NCBI GenBank assembly: GCA_002261195.1
Contig: MVBO01000007.1
Coordinates: forward strand, 1 to 64,000
Length of the DNA stretch: 64,000 nucleotides
Direction of reading: 5' to 3'
Source of the DNA: Bifiguratus adelaidae
Lineage: Eukaryota > Mucoromycota > Endogonomycetes > Endogonales
Shown: piece after piece, positions 22,169-34,681 of the stretch
Numbering within the stretch: position 1 is the first letter of the stretch
Layout: each line of letters begins with the position of its first letter
Program-made: the position numbers and the translations under genes
The notes under the pieces: model-generated
What the model was told of the DNA's origin: nothing
What the model saw: only the letters and a program-made list of their open reading frames with translations
The model's database searches: none

Positions 22169-24739
22169 ATGAGTGATCCGCAGGAAATAGAATCAGAGCC
22201 TTTGTCCTTTCGAGGCAATGGGACACAAAGGTCCAAAAGAGGTATGCCTTGTGGCACAGTTGCATCATGATGCAGATGGCTTTAACCGGCGACAAAACGC
22301 TTTAGCCTGGCATCGAGGCCACGAGCACTGGGATGAGCGGCTTCGTAGACACCGGACCACAAAGATATCTTCTACCTCCGCTGTTAGGTCTCGCCCAACC
22401 AAGCAACTAGCCGGTTTTGACTCGTTGCTGGCACTTGATACCATAGCAGGTGTGTAAAACGAAGGTGACATAATGTAGGATTCGTTTGCTAAAGCGACTT
22501 ACCTTTAAGATGCCGCTCCGAGCACAGTTCCAAATAATGATCTTGCGCAAGTTGCGCAGGTGAATCAACTTCTCCAAAATCGCCATGTTCCACAGCGGTC
22601 AGGTAACCTATTGCAAGTACCTCACCGGCCCAAACTAAGCTATCCTCTAGGAACTTACACTAGCGATAACCTGTCGCCAGAGACAGTAAACTGGTCCGAG
22701 GCTTGCAAAAAGATTCTCGCGACTCGTTATCATCGCATTCAACGACTCGAAAGTCAGAACCACAAGTACAATCCACTTGAGATCGCACGTTACAACCAAA
22801 GACTTGTCGGATCGAAAGCTAGAAGGCGCAGTGATTTCGGACGTTGGCCGCACGCAGTATACGGAGTGATCCAGACATCGCCTTGGTATGTTAGCAACGA
22901 CGACACGGCGGCTTTTGATGCTTTCGAGGAGAATGTGGGCCAGGCAAATTCCACGGAGGTCAATCAGCAAGTAGTTGTTCAGGTCACGGCACCATCACCG
23001 TCTGCCTCTCCAATGCCTTCGTCTGCAAGTTCTGCGGAGACGTCCAGAACAGGCAGTCCGCGCTCGAACATTGATAAGAAAGATTCGCTCGTGGAGTCAA
23101 CCTTAACATCATCGCGCAGTCCTTCAGAAGCATTATTGTTGGACATTAACAACACAGATGGTCACAGCAAACCACGCCGCAAATTTATAGGAGAGTTCTT
23201 TATCGGAGATGGGGACTCGGTGACTTTGAGAGCATCAAATCGGCCAAAGGAAGAACAAGATAGGAGAGCATTGACGTTGACGAAGCTCAATACGCAAGTT
23301 GCGGATGATGAATTCTCTGAGAGCGAAACGGATGGTGGAGCAGAACAACGTGGGCTCTACAGCAAAGAATATAAGGAACGCACTTTCAAAGGTAAACGCG
23401 TCCGCAGTCATCATCCAATTGCCGAGGCATCTGACTTGGACCGGCGGAAAGCAATGTCTGAGCAATACCTACATTTGCATGTGGAACACGGGTTTTCGGA
23501 AGATACGCTGCCCTCTGCAAGCTCGGAGTCGGATGAGCCCAATTCACCACGGCGAGGGGATTTGGATGGTTTGAGTATTTCACGTTCGGAGGACAATTTG
23601 ACGCTGGGCATGCATGGCGACTATTTCACATTGTCGGAGCAGAAGCCTTCTCGGAAACTGCTATTGAAATTCGACAGGACTATCGTGCCACCATCGTTGG
23701 GAAAGTTCCTGGACAGTATCCTCAACCAAAGCAAACAGCTCACACAATTCGAGTATGAATCGCTATTAGCAAAGGGCGAATCGGACGGTATCGAGCTACT
23801 AAACGAACAATTTTCGAAAAGGGATCTGGACGAACAAGATGAAGATGCAGCATTGGATCGAGACCAGGATGAGGATGCTGAACTTGCTGACATAGTCTAT
23901 ATTCAGCTACCCCAAGCTCCAATCGACTCATACCAAGAACTGGTCTATTTTGATCAAAGCTTCTACGCTCTGAAAGTGGCCTTGCAGAATGAGGCCGACC
24001 GAAAATGGCGCCTTCGATATGAAAAGAAGCGCCTTCGAGACATGGATGGGATCGTCAACATATACGATAGATGGGCATCCGAATTGGAATCGTCGCTCGC
24101 AAGTGGAAATTGCTTGATAGTTTCCGGTCCGCTGGTCGAAAAACACGCAATTAAGCGCAACATGATAGCGTTAGATCCAACATTAGACCCCTTAATGGAC
24201 GAAAACGGTTATTCGGCGCAAATTTTGGCTCCGGCAAGCAAATCCTCCGAAGCATGGCCATTGCCCAGGACTTTGAACGCTGTGCCCTTGCTCGACCATG
24301 CGATTATGCAAGAGCACAAGGGTGCTGATGACGAGATAGACGCATTCACGCAAAAAGTTGCTCGCACAACCGAGAGTGTTGGGAGTAGAGCTTCATTCTT
24401 GGGGCCTGTGCTTACAAATCTTCAAACAACTTTGGTGGCATCGAAGCAGGACGTTGAGCAGCAACTGTCGTATGAGGATAAATATGAACAACTTTTCAAC
24501 GATATCTCATCGTCATCAGTGTTCACCTCAAGAAGGGACAGACATCGCCAATGGATAAATCTTGCTCTTGATACGCTGGCATATATACTAGTCGGTAAGT
24601 GTGAACAGATCAGCCTTTTGATTTGCCATTCATTGGCTACTTTCTAGGCCTACTATTTACCTTAGGTCAGATTATTAGACTAATTAAGAGCATACGGAAC
24701 GCCGTTTCTATGAGGGCAAGATCCCGAAACGCAATGTAA
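22169..24739 (+). CDS. unrecognised acidic protein with a C-terminal membrane anchor
   Basis: Four exons (22169-22241, 22276-22449, 22510-24594, 24648-24739) encode about 807 residues. I do not recognise the family. Residues ~80-200 are basic and look folded (for example NWSEACKKILATRYHRIQRL and WPHAVYGVIQTSPWYVS). A Ser/Pro/Glu-rich stretch follows, then a region with very acidic patches (DEQDEDAALDRDQDEDAELAD) and a helical segment before the end. The last exon completes a single hydrophobic span (LAYILVGLLFTLGQIIRLI, about 772-790) followed by a 17-residue basic tail. That is the layout of a tail-anchored protein. The short basic tail favours a mitochondrial or peroxisomal outer membrane, but an endoplasmic reticulum or nuclear envelope site is possible. 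It lies 227 bases upstream of the SUN-domain gene on the same strand. Confidence 0.7.
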
Positions 24740-24966
24740 CATGAGCAAACTTGTATTTACTTGTAAATGACAACGCGTCAAAAAGCGCGTGGCGATTACC
24801 ATATATGGAATTATTACTCACGCGCCTCTTGTGAGACGTCACTCTTTGTTGCCGTCCACCATCCGCCGCACAGAAAAGCAAAGATCGCAAGTAAAATAAC
24901 CAACAGACTGACAATCACCTATCAGTAGTCGCGTTAACGTAGGCAATTCACGCAAAACGGCTCAAT

Positions 24967-27900
24967 ATGAGTTTTCACGATACTCCATCTGGCGAAGTCA
25001 ATCGCTCTCGGACCGTTTATCAGGACGGCACTGAAAGAACGCGTCGAGGCGGCTATGGACGTGCAGAATACTCCGAATCGCCTTCCACACCACGTCCACC
25101 ACCACCCGGCACCAACAAGGACACCACTGTAAATATCGCGACTGCGTTTGCGCAGGCAGCGAAGGAAGGGTTGTTGTCACCGTTGAAAAGCCCGCAAGCG
25201 AGACAGGCTGAAGTTTCTCCCACAAGAGAAACTCTCTTGAGCAGAAACAGTAACTTGTACCCATTCATTGAACGTATCGGTGATGGCGATGGACAACAAC
25301 AGGGCTTTCTTCGTAATACTACCGACACACAATCCATGCGAAATGCTCAACAGCAGCCAATTTCTGACCGCATATGGGACGCAGTAGCGAGCAACTCTCC
25401 TAAGTGGTTACGCAAGTCTATGTCTGGAAGATCGCAACTGCCTGAAAGAGAAAGGAATGAAACCCAATCAACGCAGCATACAACGATATCCCGATCCACA
25501 CCGCCGTTCTTGTCACAATCTAGTAACTCGGTCTCTTCGTTCTCGTCTGTGGATGACGACCTGAATTATGACGACAACTTGTATGAAAAGAGCACACTCA
25601 GTGCCTACGGAATTTCGGCAAGGGATCGCAAAAAAATGAAGACCGATCTCATGGGTGGCCTTTACCTTCAATATGATGATTCTGATAGTGACATTGACAT
25701 TAGTCAAAACAAGAGCTTCCTCGATGGAGGATCGTTCCTTAAGCAAGAGCCTCGAATCTTCAAGGACGGTTGGGAGAACAGTAGTCTATTGGATAGTCCA
25801 TATGCCGAAGAAGAGCGACTTTTCAATGAGATGAAGTCATCGAAATTCTCGGGAAATCTAACTAAAGTCCTTGAAAGCAAGGACACCCAGCTGTCCGACA
25901 TATGGCAAACGCCTGGGTATTTCGGGTCAAAGATTGCCGCTGATGCAACTGGATATGTCTCTGATAAATCCGAGGATTATGACGATCATGTCAAAGCAAG
26001 TTCAAAACGATCTCGCAACGCTAGTGCGCATGAAATTCCGACGCGCAAAGATTATTTTGGTATAACCGATATGCTTGCAAGTTTACAGTCCAGCATCCTT
26101 TTGGCTTTCACTTGGTTCTGCCATCACTTGGTTTATTCGGCTCTGTTGGTCTCTCGTTTTCTGATTACTTTCGTCAAAATGGCGGCTGCTGGCGTGTGGC
26201 AAGTTTTAGACTTGCTGTTTGTAACGCCTTTATTCATTGTAGCAGCACTGCTTCGCAAAGGCAACGATGTGTTTGTGCGTCACGGTCAGTAATACTGGAT
26301 ATTCTGTGCAGACGCATACTAACGCTCATTCAGGTGGCCTCCCTCGACTGATGAGGTTTCTAGTTGGCGTTGGGTTTCTTGCAAGCATCATTTTTATCGT
26401 AGCCACATTGCGTGCGTACATCAGCAATCTGCCAAGCAAAACAACGTCCGCCCACGCACCCAACGCTCCTTCGTGGACACCGCTTGCAACGCAGGATCCA
26501 TTGCCGCAAAAGCCGTCATCATTTGGATTCAAGTACGTGATGGACGCTTGGAACAATCTGCTTGGACAAAGGTCCTCGTACTATCCGTCTCTTAACGTGC
26601 CGCGGACACGAACAGAGTTATTGAATCGCTTGTCTAAATTGGAAGTTGCAGTCTCAGAGCTCTTGGACTCGCCGGATTTGTCGGGCGTCCGTCAACAGAT
26701 GCATAACAACCCTGCATATACCGACTCGACCCAGATCGACAAGATTCGAGATAGGATTGATCGACTGACTGACATGGTCCGTGCCAATGCACAGGATGTG
26801 CGCAACATTAAATCCAAGGATATTGTCACCTCTCAACGCGAATTCGAACGAATGCAAACTAAGCTTGATGACACGGCGACACAGCTCTCTCATTTGCAAC
26901 ACGAGATGAAGCGTGTGTCAGGTGCCACTCATCTTCTGAATTCGGAGGTCACTGAATGGGAAAACAGCGTCGTAACATTGAAAACAGAGCTCAAGCAAGC
27001 GGAAGCAAGACTTTTAGACGTGACAAAGCCGGAGACGCTGAAGCGGGCTCTGGATGGGGTCATTCACAAGGCTTTGACGGAGGGCTCGTTAATCATGCGG
27101 GACAAATCTACGGGCAAGGTTCGCGTAGATCCGGCAATATGGTCGCATCTTAAGGACAAGCTAGTCGGGAGGGACGAACTCAACGAGCGGCTTGCGCAAG
27201 CCGACATTGCGCTTGAACGACACATGCGCGACGCGTTGCAGTCGCAAGTTCGGCATATTGAGCAGCAACAGAAGGAAATCAAATCGGAGATCCTTAACCA
27301 CAAGTTCACCCTTCCTTCTTGGACGACCTTCCTTCAAGATAATCGCATGGCGCTCAACGAGTTTTTAGAGTCTCGCATTGAACACGCCTTGTCACGTCTT
27401 TCAAACGATGAAGAGAACGGCATCGTGACCAAGGCCGAAGTGAAGAGCCTATTGGCTCCGGAAGTTTCGCGACTTCGGTCTGATGTGGAGAACATCAAGC
27501 AACAACTCTTGAAGAAATTGCAAAGTATTGAACACTTTGATGATGTTCAGGCGTTGTCAGAGTTGCAGGATTCTACAGCATTTGTGCACCACCTTATTGA
27601 TCAAGCTTTGGAGAAATATCGCGCTGATGTCCTCGCTCTTCCGGATTATGCATTGGCTTCCGGAGGTGCTCGAGTCATACCCATGCAAACCAGTCCAACC
27701 TACATTGCTTATCCTACCTCTTTCCTATCGCGAGTCGTATCTAGATGGATTGGTCTGGGTAGTGTCCATGGCCGACCTCCAGTTACTGCCATTTCAGCCG
27801 ATTCAACGGTTGGCAAGTGTTGGTCATTCCAGGGCAACAAGGGAACGCTCGGCATACAACTCAGCAAAGCGATCATTCCGACAGCAATCTCTTTAGAACA

Positions 27901-28288
27901 CGCTAGCCAAGCTGTCGTCAGCGACAGGACAAGCGCTCCTCGAAACATCGAAGTCTGGGCTATGTCATGGGAAGAAGCGACGAAAGATGAAGGTGTAGCT
28001 ATACCCAGCTGGAGTCAATCGGCGGAGGAAACGCCATCGTCGGAATCGGAAATGGGCAAACGATCAGGAACAGGAAGCAAGGTAAACGTCAAGCATGAGC
28101 CCTACAAGCTGCACTCTTTCGAATATAACATCAACACCAACAAAGCCATCCAAACTATCCATATACCCAAAGACCATCCTATCCCGTCACGGTTGGTGCA
28201 CGCAGTTCAGGTGCGCATCACAGATAATTGGGGTAACCCCAATTACACATGTCTATACCGAGTGCGAGTTCACGGTGACGAACTTTAA
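24967..28288 (+). CDS. SUN (Sad1/UNC-84) domain inner nuclear membrane protein
   Basis: Two exons (24967-26284 and 26334-28288) encode about 1090 residues. The N-terminal ~370 residues are polar and would face the nucleoplasm. Hydrophobic stretches at ~374-402, ~410-430 and ~447-467 form the membrane region. A coiled coil (~500-800) would project into the perinuclear space, and a SUN domain occupies ~870-1085: DYALASGGARV, GKCWSFQGNKGTLGIQLS, HASQAV, NIEVWAMSWEEA and the closing NPNYTCLYRVRVHG. SUN proteins pair with KASH proteins in LINC complexes that tie chromosomes, telomeres and spindle pole bodies to the cytoskeleton. An insertion of about 50 Ser/Glu/Lys-rich residues after WEEA interrupts the SUN fold. 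Whether there are one or three membrane passes is unclear. Confidence 0.9.
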
Positions 28289-28657
28289 CAGTTACGCATC
28301 AGTAGGGAGTCCCCTTCCATTGTATCACACCTGTATATTATATGCCAGTCTCTATTTAAAGCGCTTCTTTGCATCCTCATGCCACCATGTTGGCACCAGC
28401 AATTTGCATAATACTTGGGCGCGAAGAGCTTCATTGGCCTGGTAAAACGATCCAGGCAAACACCTGATAGCAATAGAATTCATAATCGGATCTCTACATC
28501 GTTGACATTCAGTCGAGACCGTGGACGCTACCCTGAATCAATAATGTTTCTTAATCATTTGGTTTCAGCCCTCAGAGACAAGTTATTTACAAGCCAAGTC
28601 AATTACCCTTCCTACAATAGACCAATACCCTTAGCCCAACAAGGTATTCACATACAT
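28289..28657. other. convergent 3' flanks of the SUN-protein gene and RTC3
   Basis: AT-rich 3' untranslated sequence of two genes facing each other. No RNA gene or further coding region is recognisable; the open frames in it are unrelated to known proteins. Confidence 0.4.
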
Positions 28658-28999
28658 CTATTTGTAATCTCCTTTATCACCACCCTTGCCCATGGCTCCC
28701 TTGTGTCCAACAATTCCATGATGGGTATGCTTGATCTCCCCGTGCTCCAGAATTTGCTTAACAATCTCGTCTTCATCGTGCGTACCGAACGCGCTCTCCA
28801 AAAGACCCTTGGCAGGTCGATCAGCTTGACCAGTGTTGCCTCCATTAGGTACGTAATAGACTTCGTAGGATTGAACAACGTCTACCATGGGAATAGACTT
28901 GTCTTTCTTCCACTTGTCCACCAACTCTTGGTTCGCAAAGATGAAAAACTCGTCAGAGGTTTTGGGTTCCTTGTAAGTCACTTTTACTGGATCAGCCAT
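28658..28999 (-). CDS. RTC3: Rtc3-like SBDS N-terminal-domain protein
   Basis: One coding exon encodes 113 residues covering just the N-terminal domain of the SBDS family (VTYKEPKTSDEFFIFANQE, ending HHGIVGHKGAMGKGGDKGDY), as in yeast Rtc3 (111 residues). Full SBDS proteins help release eIF6 from 60S subunits; the role of the short Rtc3 form is linked to RNA metabolism and stress but is poorly defined. The 5' leader seems to hold a 48-base intron (29053-29006) and an upstream ATG at 29097 whose frame overlaps the main start. Strong initiation context was not assessed beyond eye inspection. Confidence 0.88.
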   Translation of the reverse strand: MADPVKVTYKEPKTSDEFFIFANQELVDKWKKDKSIPMVDVVQSYEVYYVPNGGNTGQADRPAKGLLESAFGTHDEDEIVKQILEHGEIKHTHHGIVGHKGAMGKGGDKGDYK

Positions 29000-29097
29000 G
29001 ATATACTATACAAAAGCGTTAGTGAAAGGTTATAGAGGGCATCAAGACATTACCTTGTGTTCAAAGTAGGAGAGAAAGCAGAGGGTTCAACGGCCAT
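28984..29097 (-). promoter_or_regulatory. putative spliced upstream ORF overlapping the RTC3 start
   Basis: An ATG in good context (AAAATGG) at 29097 opens a frame that crosses a 48-base intron with GTAATG donor, CTAAC branch motif and TAG acceptor (29053-29006). It ends at TAA 28986-28984, ten bases past the RTC3 start codon. The product would be 21 residues. If used, it would restrain RTC3 translation. This is read from sequence; use is inferred. Confidence 0.4.
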
Positions 29098-29340
29098 TTT
29101 ATACTTGCTGTCAATGAATGACATCAATAACAGTCCATTTTGATAGTCACAGCGGACGTTCCATGACACTTGATGGATGGCACTATTTGTCCCACACCCG
29201 ACTTATGGACCATCCACTGGGATGGAGAGGGGTCTAGTCCTGTCTGCAAGAGTGAAGAAGAATGTGGTGTGTTGTGGTGTGTGGATGATGTAGTAGTAAA
29301 GTACACGACAACAGGTTGCAGACGATATCCAATCCTTTTT
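29000..29340. other. RTC3 promoter and leader / MutY 3' flank
   Basis: Besides the leader intron and upstream ORF described for RTC3, this stretch holds the RTC3 promoter and the end of the MutY transcript. There is a GTGTTGTGGTGTGTGG-like GT-rich patch near 29270. No other gene is seen. Confidence 0.4.
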
Positions 29341-31260
29341 CTAGAAGGATTCTGTTTTGGGAAGAAAAAAGGATGAGATGCTCCGATTTGTCTTCTTTGG
29401 CTTAGGAGAGTGCTCGGCCAAGAGCTTGAGTGCTTTTCGGAGCGCTGTTGGTATGGCTGCTTTCGGCATGTCGTTTGCATCCATCCAGGTATACTTATCC
29501 GAAGGTATGGTTGGATGGTAATGTTCGTCACCCTTCCAATCGTGCAATTGATACCATTCAATGTGGTATACTTTGCGAATATGTGAAAAGAGATGGACGA
29601 GATGGTTGATATCTTGGCGGGTGGCCTTGATGTTATCCATGCAAGTTGGTAGAAGCTTGTTGGAATCAAGGAATTGATTCATTGCAGCGGATCGTTTTTC
29701 ATAGGAGTCGTCAAATGAGGTTGAATTGTCGTCACCTTTCTCTCCTAATGGTTTAGATACCAATTCAACCTGAGGAAACTCCCAAAGACCAGCGAGTAAA
29801 CCTACATGCATCGATTTAGTGATGACATGACATGCATTTCCTTTGCTCCTACCTTTTTCTGGTCGTTTGAGGAGCAAATATTCGATGTGCTTCTCTTCAT
29901 TTTCGTCTCTCCAGCTTCGTTCCAGGATGCACACTGCGCATTCTTTTATATGATGGTCAGCTCAAGTTACAATCCTAATCCACTCTCTCACCTTCTGCTC
30001 TTGGGGCTTTCTTGACGGATTTGAACGGGTATTTGGTCACCGTACCTTCATCACCATCCACATCAGTGACACACACTTTACAAGGATTGGTCAACTTGTC
30101 GTCTGATTCTGTCTGATTATCGGATTCGAACAAGGACTGTTTGCGCCCGCGTTTGAAATTCTGGACCTAGGGTGTATTGTTCAATACCTGTCAACGTATC
30201 AGGGCTTCACTGACCTCTTGTAATGCAAAGCAATCTGTTCGTACGGGACAGGCGTCACAAAGTGGATTTCTGGGTGTGCATACGGTTGCACCGAGTTCCA
30301 TAAGCGCTTGGTTAAAGTCTCCCGGTCGATCAGCAGGCACAAGCGCTTTGGCAAGATCCCTAAAACATGGTTAACTAGACACCTTTCAATTCTGGAACGG
30401 CAAACTTACCAAAACAAATCAATCGTTGCCGAAGCCTTCACGTCACCTCCGATAGCTCTTTGACGCGCAAGTACGCGAATTACATTACCGTCTACCAGAG
30501 GCGCCTGCTGTCCATACGCAATGGATGAGATAGCCCCAGCCGTATACCTGTTCGATGATTAGCTTTCGCTAAAATGATAAAGATGACACCTACTTGCCAA
30601 TGCCGGGTATATTCTTTTCCAATTCGGCGGCATCTGATGGCAGAATGCCATCGTATACTTTAACGACGTTCTGAGCTCCTTCCCATAACCGTTTGGCCCG
30701 AGAATAGTAACCCAATCCTGCCCAAAGCTTGTTCACCGTCTGTATTCAAAAGACATCAATTCGGGACACGGTTCACCTATGAACTGAAAACTTGCCTCGA
30801 GGTCCGCCGTTGCTAGCGCTTGCACGGTAGGAAAGGCTGCCATCCACCGTTGATAGTACCCCATGACCGTTGCAACTTGCGTCTGGGCATGCCCACATCA
30901 ACACGAGAAACCATAAGCCGAAACCCACCTGTTGAAGCATGATTTCGCTCACCCAGACTTCATACGCGCGTTGACCGGGTTTAGGCTACAACACGTCAGA
31001 CACCATCACACCAAGCGAACACTTACCTCGCTCTCCATATCTTTTCGCCAGGGCAGGTCTCGCTTATGGGTGTCGTACCAGGCGAGCAAGTTGTTTCGAA
31101 CGCGTTCAATCGCGTCTCCTGACAGGTAATGAAAGGACATGCGGTGATTGGCGGTGCTGGTTGTAGCGTTGGAGCGAGATGTCTTGGGTTGCTTGGCTCC
31201 ATACTCCGATAAAATCCGATCTTCCTTCAATCGGGCACGTTTGTTGCCACGCGTCGCCAT
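29341..31260 (-). CDS. MYH1: adenine DNA glycosylase, MutY family
   Basis: Nine exons (31260-31027, 30985-30929, 30882-30796, 30739-30594, 30547-30410, 30359-30215, 30166-29992, 29942-29853, 29801-29341) encode about 510 residues. The enzyme removes adenine paired with 8-oxoguanine. Hallmarks are [12 protein letters not shown] with the catalytic Glu, the helix-hairpin-helix IPGIGKYTAGAI, the catalytic Asp in [12 protein letters not shown], and the 4Fe-4S cluster [17 protein letters not shown] (C-x6-C-x2-C-x5-C). A C-terminal NUDIX-like 8-oxoG recognition domain follows ([14 protein letters not shown]). The N-terminus is basic and could be a nuclear or mitochondrial signal; the C-terminus ends in a PIP-box-like SISSFF. 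The third intron (30795-30740) uses a GC donor. Its start lies 105 bases after the SWI3-like stop on the same strand. Confidence 0.95.
30740..30795 (-). other. GC-AG intron in the MutY gene
   Basis: After the codons for ATADLE the donor reads GCAAGT, and the acceptor is ATACAG before [12 protein letters not shown]. No GT donor nearby keeps this highly conserved frame. Confidence 0.75.
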
Positions 31261-31365
31261 GTCAAACCGTTGGATCGGCCAATGAATTTCCCAATCGGGA
31301 TGATTTCCACGCTTTTAGTGTTCATTGATCCAATAGGTCACATAGTCTATGATACAAGGTTTGAT

Positions 31366-34300
31366 TTACATGCTCATCCTGTTGAATCCAGTGTGATTAT
31401 ATCCAGACCGATCCCCCACATCATTATCGAATCCCAACGCACGAGCTATATCCTCGGGCGCCTTGGAAAGGTTACTGGCTTGTACCCCTCTAGCTTCTGC
31501 TTCTTTCTTGGCATTGGCTGCGAGCTTCATGGCACTCTGCTGCAACACCGGATCAATCTTGCTCTTCATGGCCTTTACCTCTTGCTCGACCCCTTGACGA
31601 AGGCGATCTGATTCTGTGATTTCCCTGGCTAAGACGATATCGAGTTCTTCCAATTGATCCATCTTTTTCCCCAACTTGCTGGCGAGTAGATCCAAGACGA
31701 GGTAAATGTTGCGTTGTATGGAGTTGGACTCGTAGTTGGATAGCTCGATGGCGCAATTAGCTGCAGCATTGAGCACATGAGCAATGAGGGCTGGTTGAAG
31801 GGCGCGAGGTATAAAGCTGTCATCAGGGGCTGGCGAAAGACTTTTGGACACCTCTGGGGTCATGGACGACTGCTTGACACCAAGCATCCCGTCATCTTGT
31901 TCAATCTTTGAGGTTTGTCCATTCATTTGAGAGAGAGGAGTTCCGGCATGTTGATCCATACTGAAGCTGTCGCTCCTCTCAATCTTGATTATTGGAGATG
32001 AAGCCTCGCTAGTATCATGCATGTTGATGTCGCCATTTTCCGCCAGGAATGACTCCATCTTGCTTTGCTCGGGTTGCACATCGTCGACGCTCATGTCCCT
32101 TCGTTCTTCAGCGTCCTCAGCGTCCGTCTCTTGTAGTTGTCCTTTGGCATGAAGACGCATAATCTCTCGTAGAGCCGCCTTCGCTGCAGCACCGGCCATG
32201 CCAGGATTGATGGCAGAAGCCAAGAAGGCTAGGCAATTCATGATGGGATTGGGCGTATCCAGAAAGGGGAGTTCTACCTGACTGAGGTCGTTGGGGTCAA
32301 TCCAGCCTGACTGGCTCGAGTTCTTGGCGGCATCGTTGTCAGGTTCGTCACTCTTGAGAAATCCGTCCTCGACAGGCAAACTGAGGAATTGCATCATGCA
32401 TTGCTCCTTTGTTCGGGTTCCCACGAATTCCGCCACAAGGTTCCATTCGTCGTCATACTTTTCGACGCCTTCAAGAAGAAGCAAGGTCTCGGCGTCCGTC
32501 CATTCTTCCCCTTCACCTTCAGCAACCCCACCTTCAACACGCAGAAAGTCAGCGCTGCTGTGAGTCAACGCAAATCGTCCTTCAAAGAAACAACTTGGGC
32601 AGATGACATACTGCCGCTGCTTTAGCGAGTGATAGCGTGTGAAGCTGCAATCATCCTGGCAAGTGGTACAATTGAACGATTGATCCTCGTCAAACGGGTC
32701 AAGATCATCCTGGTCGGACAAGAAGGTGTTCTTGACCGCAGGATTGGTGCGGTCGTAGACTTGCTTTCGAAGCAGCAGTAACTGTGCGGCCGTAAGGTGA
32801 TCTTTATCGCTGTGGTCGACAATGCCGAAATCGTCCACATCCGTAGGCTCAAGGCCATAGTTGATGTACTGCAAATGCTCTAAAATTGCATAAATTCGCC
32901 AGAGCATCAAGAGATCGCAGTTGAGGTGTCGATAAGTGTAGGCGATGGTAAGGTATCGCTTTGTATTATAGTGAAATAAGTCTATAATGTTGTTTCGCAT
33001 GGATAGGTAATCTTCGTCGTTGAGATTTGGCCATTCTGCTTGAATGTTGGAAACCAATCGACTCTCCAAATCACTCATAGCGTCACGGCTGAAGTTCTGC
33101 ACAAGGGATGGCGTGGAAGGCGGTAGGGTGCTCAGATCGAGCTGATTCTTCGGCTTTTGGGGTTGCGGTGTCTTGTCGTCCTCCTCAGTCTTTACTTTCT
33201 TTGCCGGACTACTGTCGTCGTCAGATTCGAACGGGGATTCTTCGCGCTGCCGCTTCTCTGGCTGCATGCCATCTGTGCTCTCTTGGGCAAAGCCAGTGCC
33301 TTCCCAAGAGATATTTGAGAGTTCTCCACCGGGGATGGGTTCAAACTCGTTTCGTCTGGTCCGAGCTCCCGGACGCGGTCCAGAGATTTCAATATCCACA
33401 ACCCGCACGACCGGCTGAGTGATGGCATCGTCTGGCTCGGTCGAATATTGATTTCGCCGTATCCCATGGGCATCGTCCATGGTAGAACTGGGTGAGTAGT
33501 TGTCAGGGGTATCGGTGTATGCTCTGTGGCGAGGTGTAATTTCAGCGTAATTGCTGCTCGTGGTATGGATCATGTTCATACTATTTTGGGGTGTGGCTGA
33601 TTGGTCTTGTTCTGTATTTTCCTCATAATCCTCCTCATTCATCCATTCATTGAATTTTTGGCTATCTTTGAGCCACCGCAACGAAACATGCCATGCGCCG
33701 GTATGCTCCGGTGGATCTTCGGGATCCGCTATGAACTGCTCGCTTTGCGGCAACCATTGATCGTACGAGTCCGGATAATACCACCAATGCACAAGGACCT
33801 TGCCATCGCGTTTTTCCAGTGTACGAAACCACTCTTCGTCCATATCGTCATCGTCTGGTAGCGCGTGCAAGATGTGGGTACTTTCCCGTGTCTTTGTTGT
33901 GATGGTGCCTACCGAAAACGATCAGATCCGATCGACATCGCTGCAGTCATCATTTACCTCCTAGCTTTATGACCACAGGTTTCAGACTCTCCTTTTCTGA
34001 ACTTGCGACGTCCTTGGCAAACGAAATGCGAGGCACACGTATGGTCCTTGACTTGATGAGCATTGTTCGTAAGTGCCAAATCAAGGCCATGCTCTGGTCC
34101 ACATTCCCGAAATCCCATGTCGCAACATTGTTTCGTATCCGAAACTGATAGGCGGCAAGCAACAGGTGGTGCATCGGACTAGGCTTCTTGTAAGGCGTGC
34201 GCTCATCACACTTGAATATCTTTGCTGGTATCTTGAGTGGTCGATTTGGAATGTTGTACTTTGGTGAGAGACCTAATGCATCCTCCTGAAACTGCTGTAG

Positions 34301-34498
34301 ATTGCCCACAAACTCTGCCGCTTCCTTGCCCGTCAGAGTGAAGTCAGGCCTCTCCATTCGCAGCTCTGCCTGTATATAACTGCAAATGTTGTCAAACAGA
34401 GCCTGAACGTTGGGTTTCTGATAAAACTCCAAGTCTGGCCCTCCATGTCGAACCGACATGACAAGACAAGAACGGGAATTAAACAATGACGTCGGCAT
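31366..34498 (-). CDS. SWI3: SWI3/SMARCC-type chromatin remodelling subunit
   Basis: Two exons (34498-33958 and 33908-31366) encode about 1027 residues. The order is as in animal SMARCC1/2: an N-terminal module (FYQKPNVQALFDNICSYI, NLQQFQEDALG), a chromo-like block (KVLVHWWYYPDSYDQWLP, FNEWMNEEDYE), then a SWIRM domain (~residues 420-520, RYLTIAYTYRHLNCDLL). Next come a ZZ-like finger (CTTCQDDC ... CPSC), a SANT domain (WTDAETLLLLEGVEKYDDEW) and a C-terminal leucine-zipper-like coiled coil. It would be the scaffold dimer of a SWI/SNF-type complex in the nucleus. The ATG at 34498 was chosen as the first in the frame; the one at 34456 is an alternative. Yeast Swi3 lacks the SMARCC-like N-terminus, so the animal-like layout is notable. 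Confidence 0.92.
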
Positions 34499-34681
34499 TT
34501 TATCATTCAAGTGCGCGACGATAGTGTCTAGTTGGTAACAACACTGCCGTGAGAATGACTACATGCTTGTAGGAGGGTGTATCTAGGGTCCATGTCGTAT
34601 CCGCAGTCTCAATGCGTGCTTCCTCCCATTGTTCCTGTCAAAACGCTTTGTCTCTGCGAAATTTCCATTTTGTGCCTTCCC

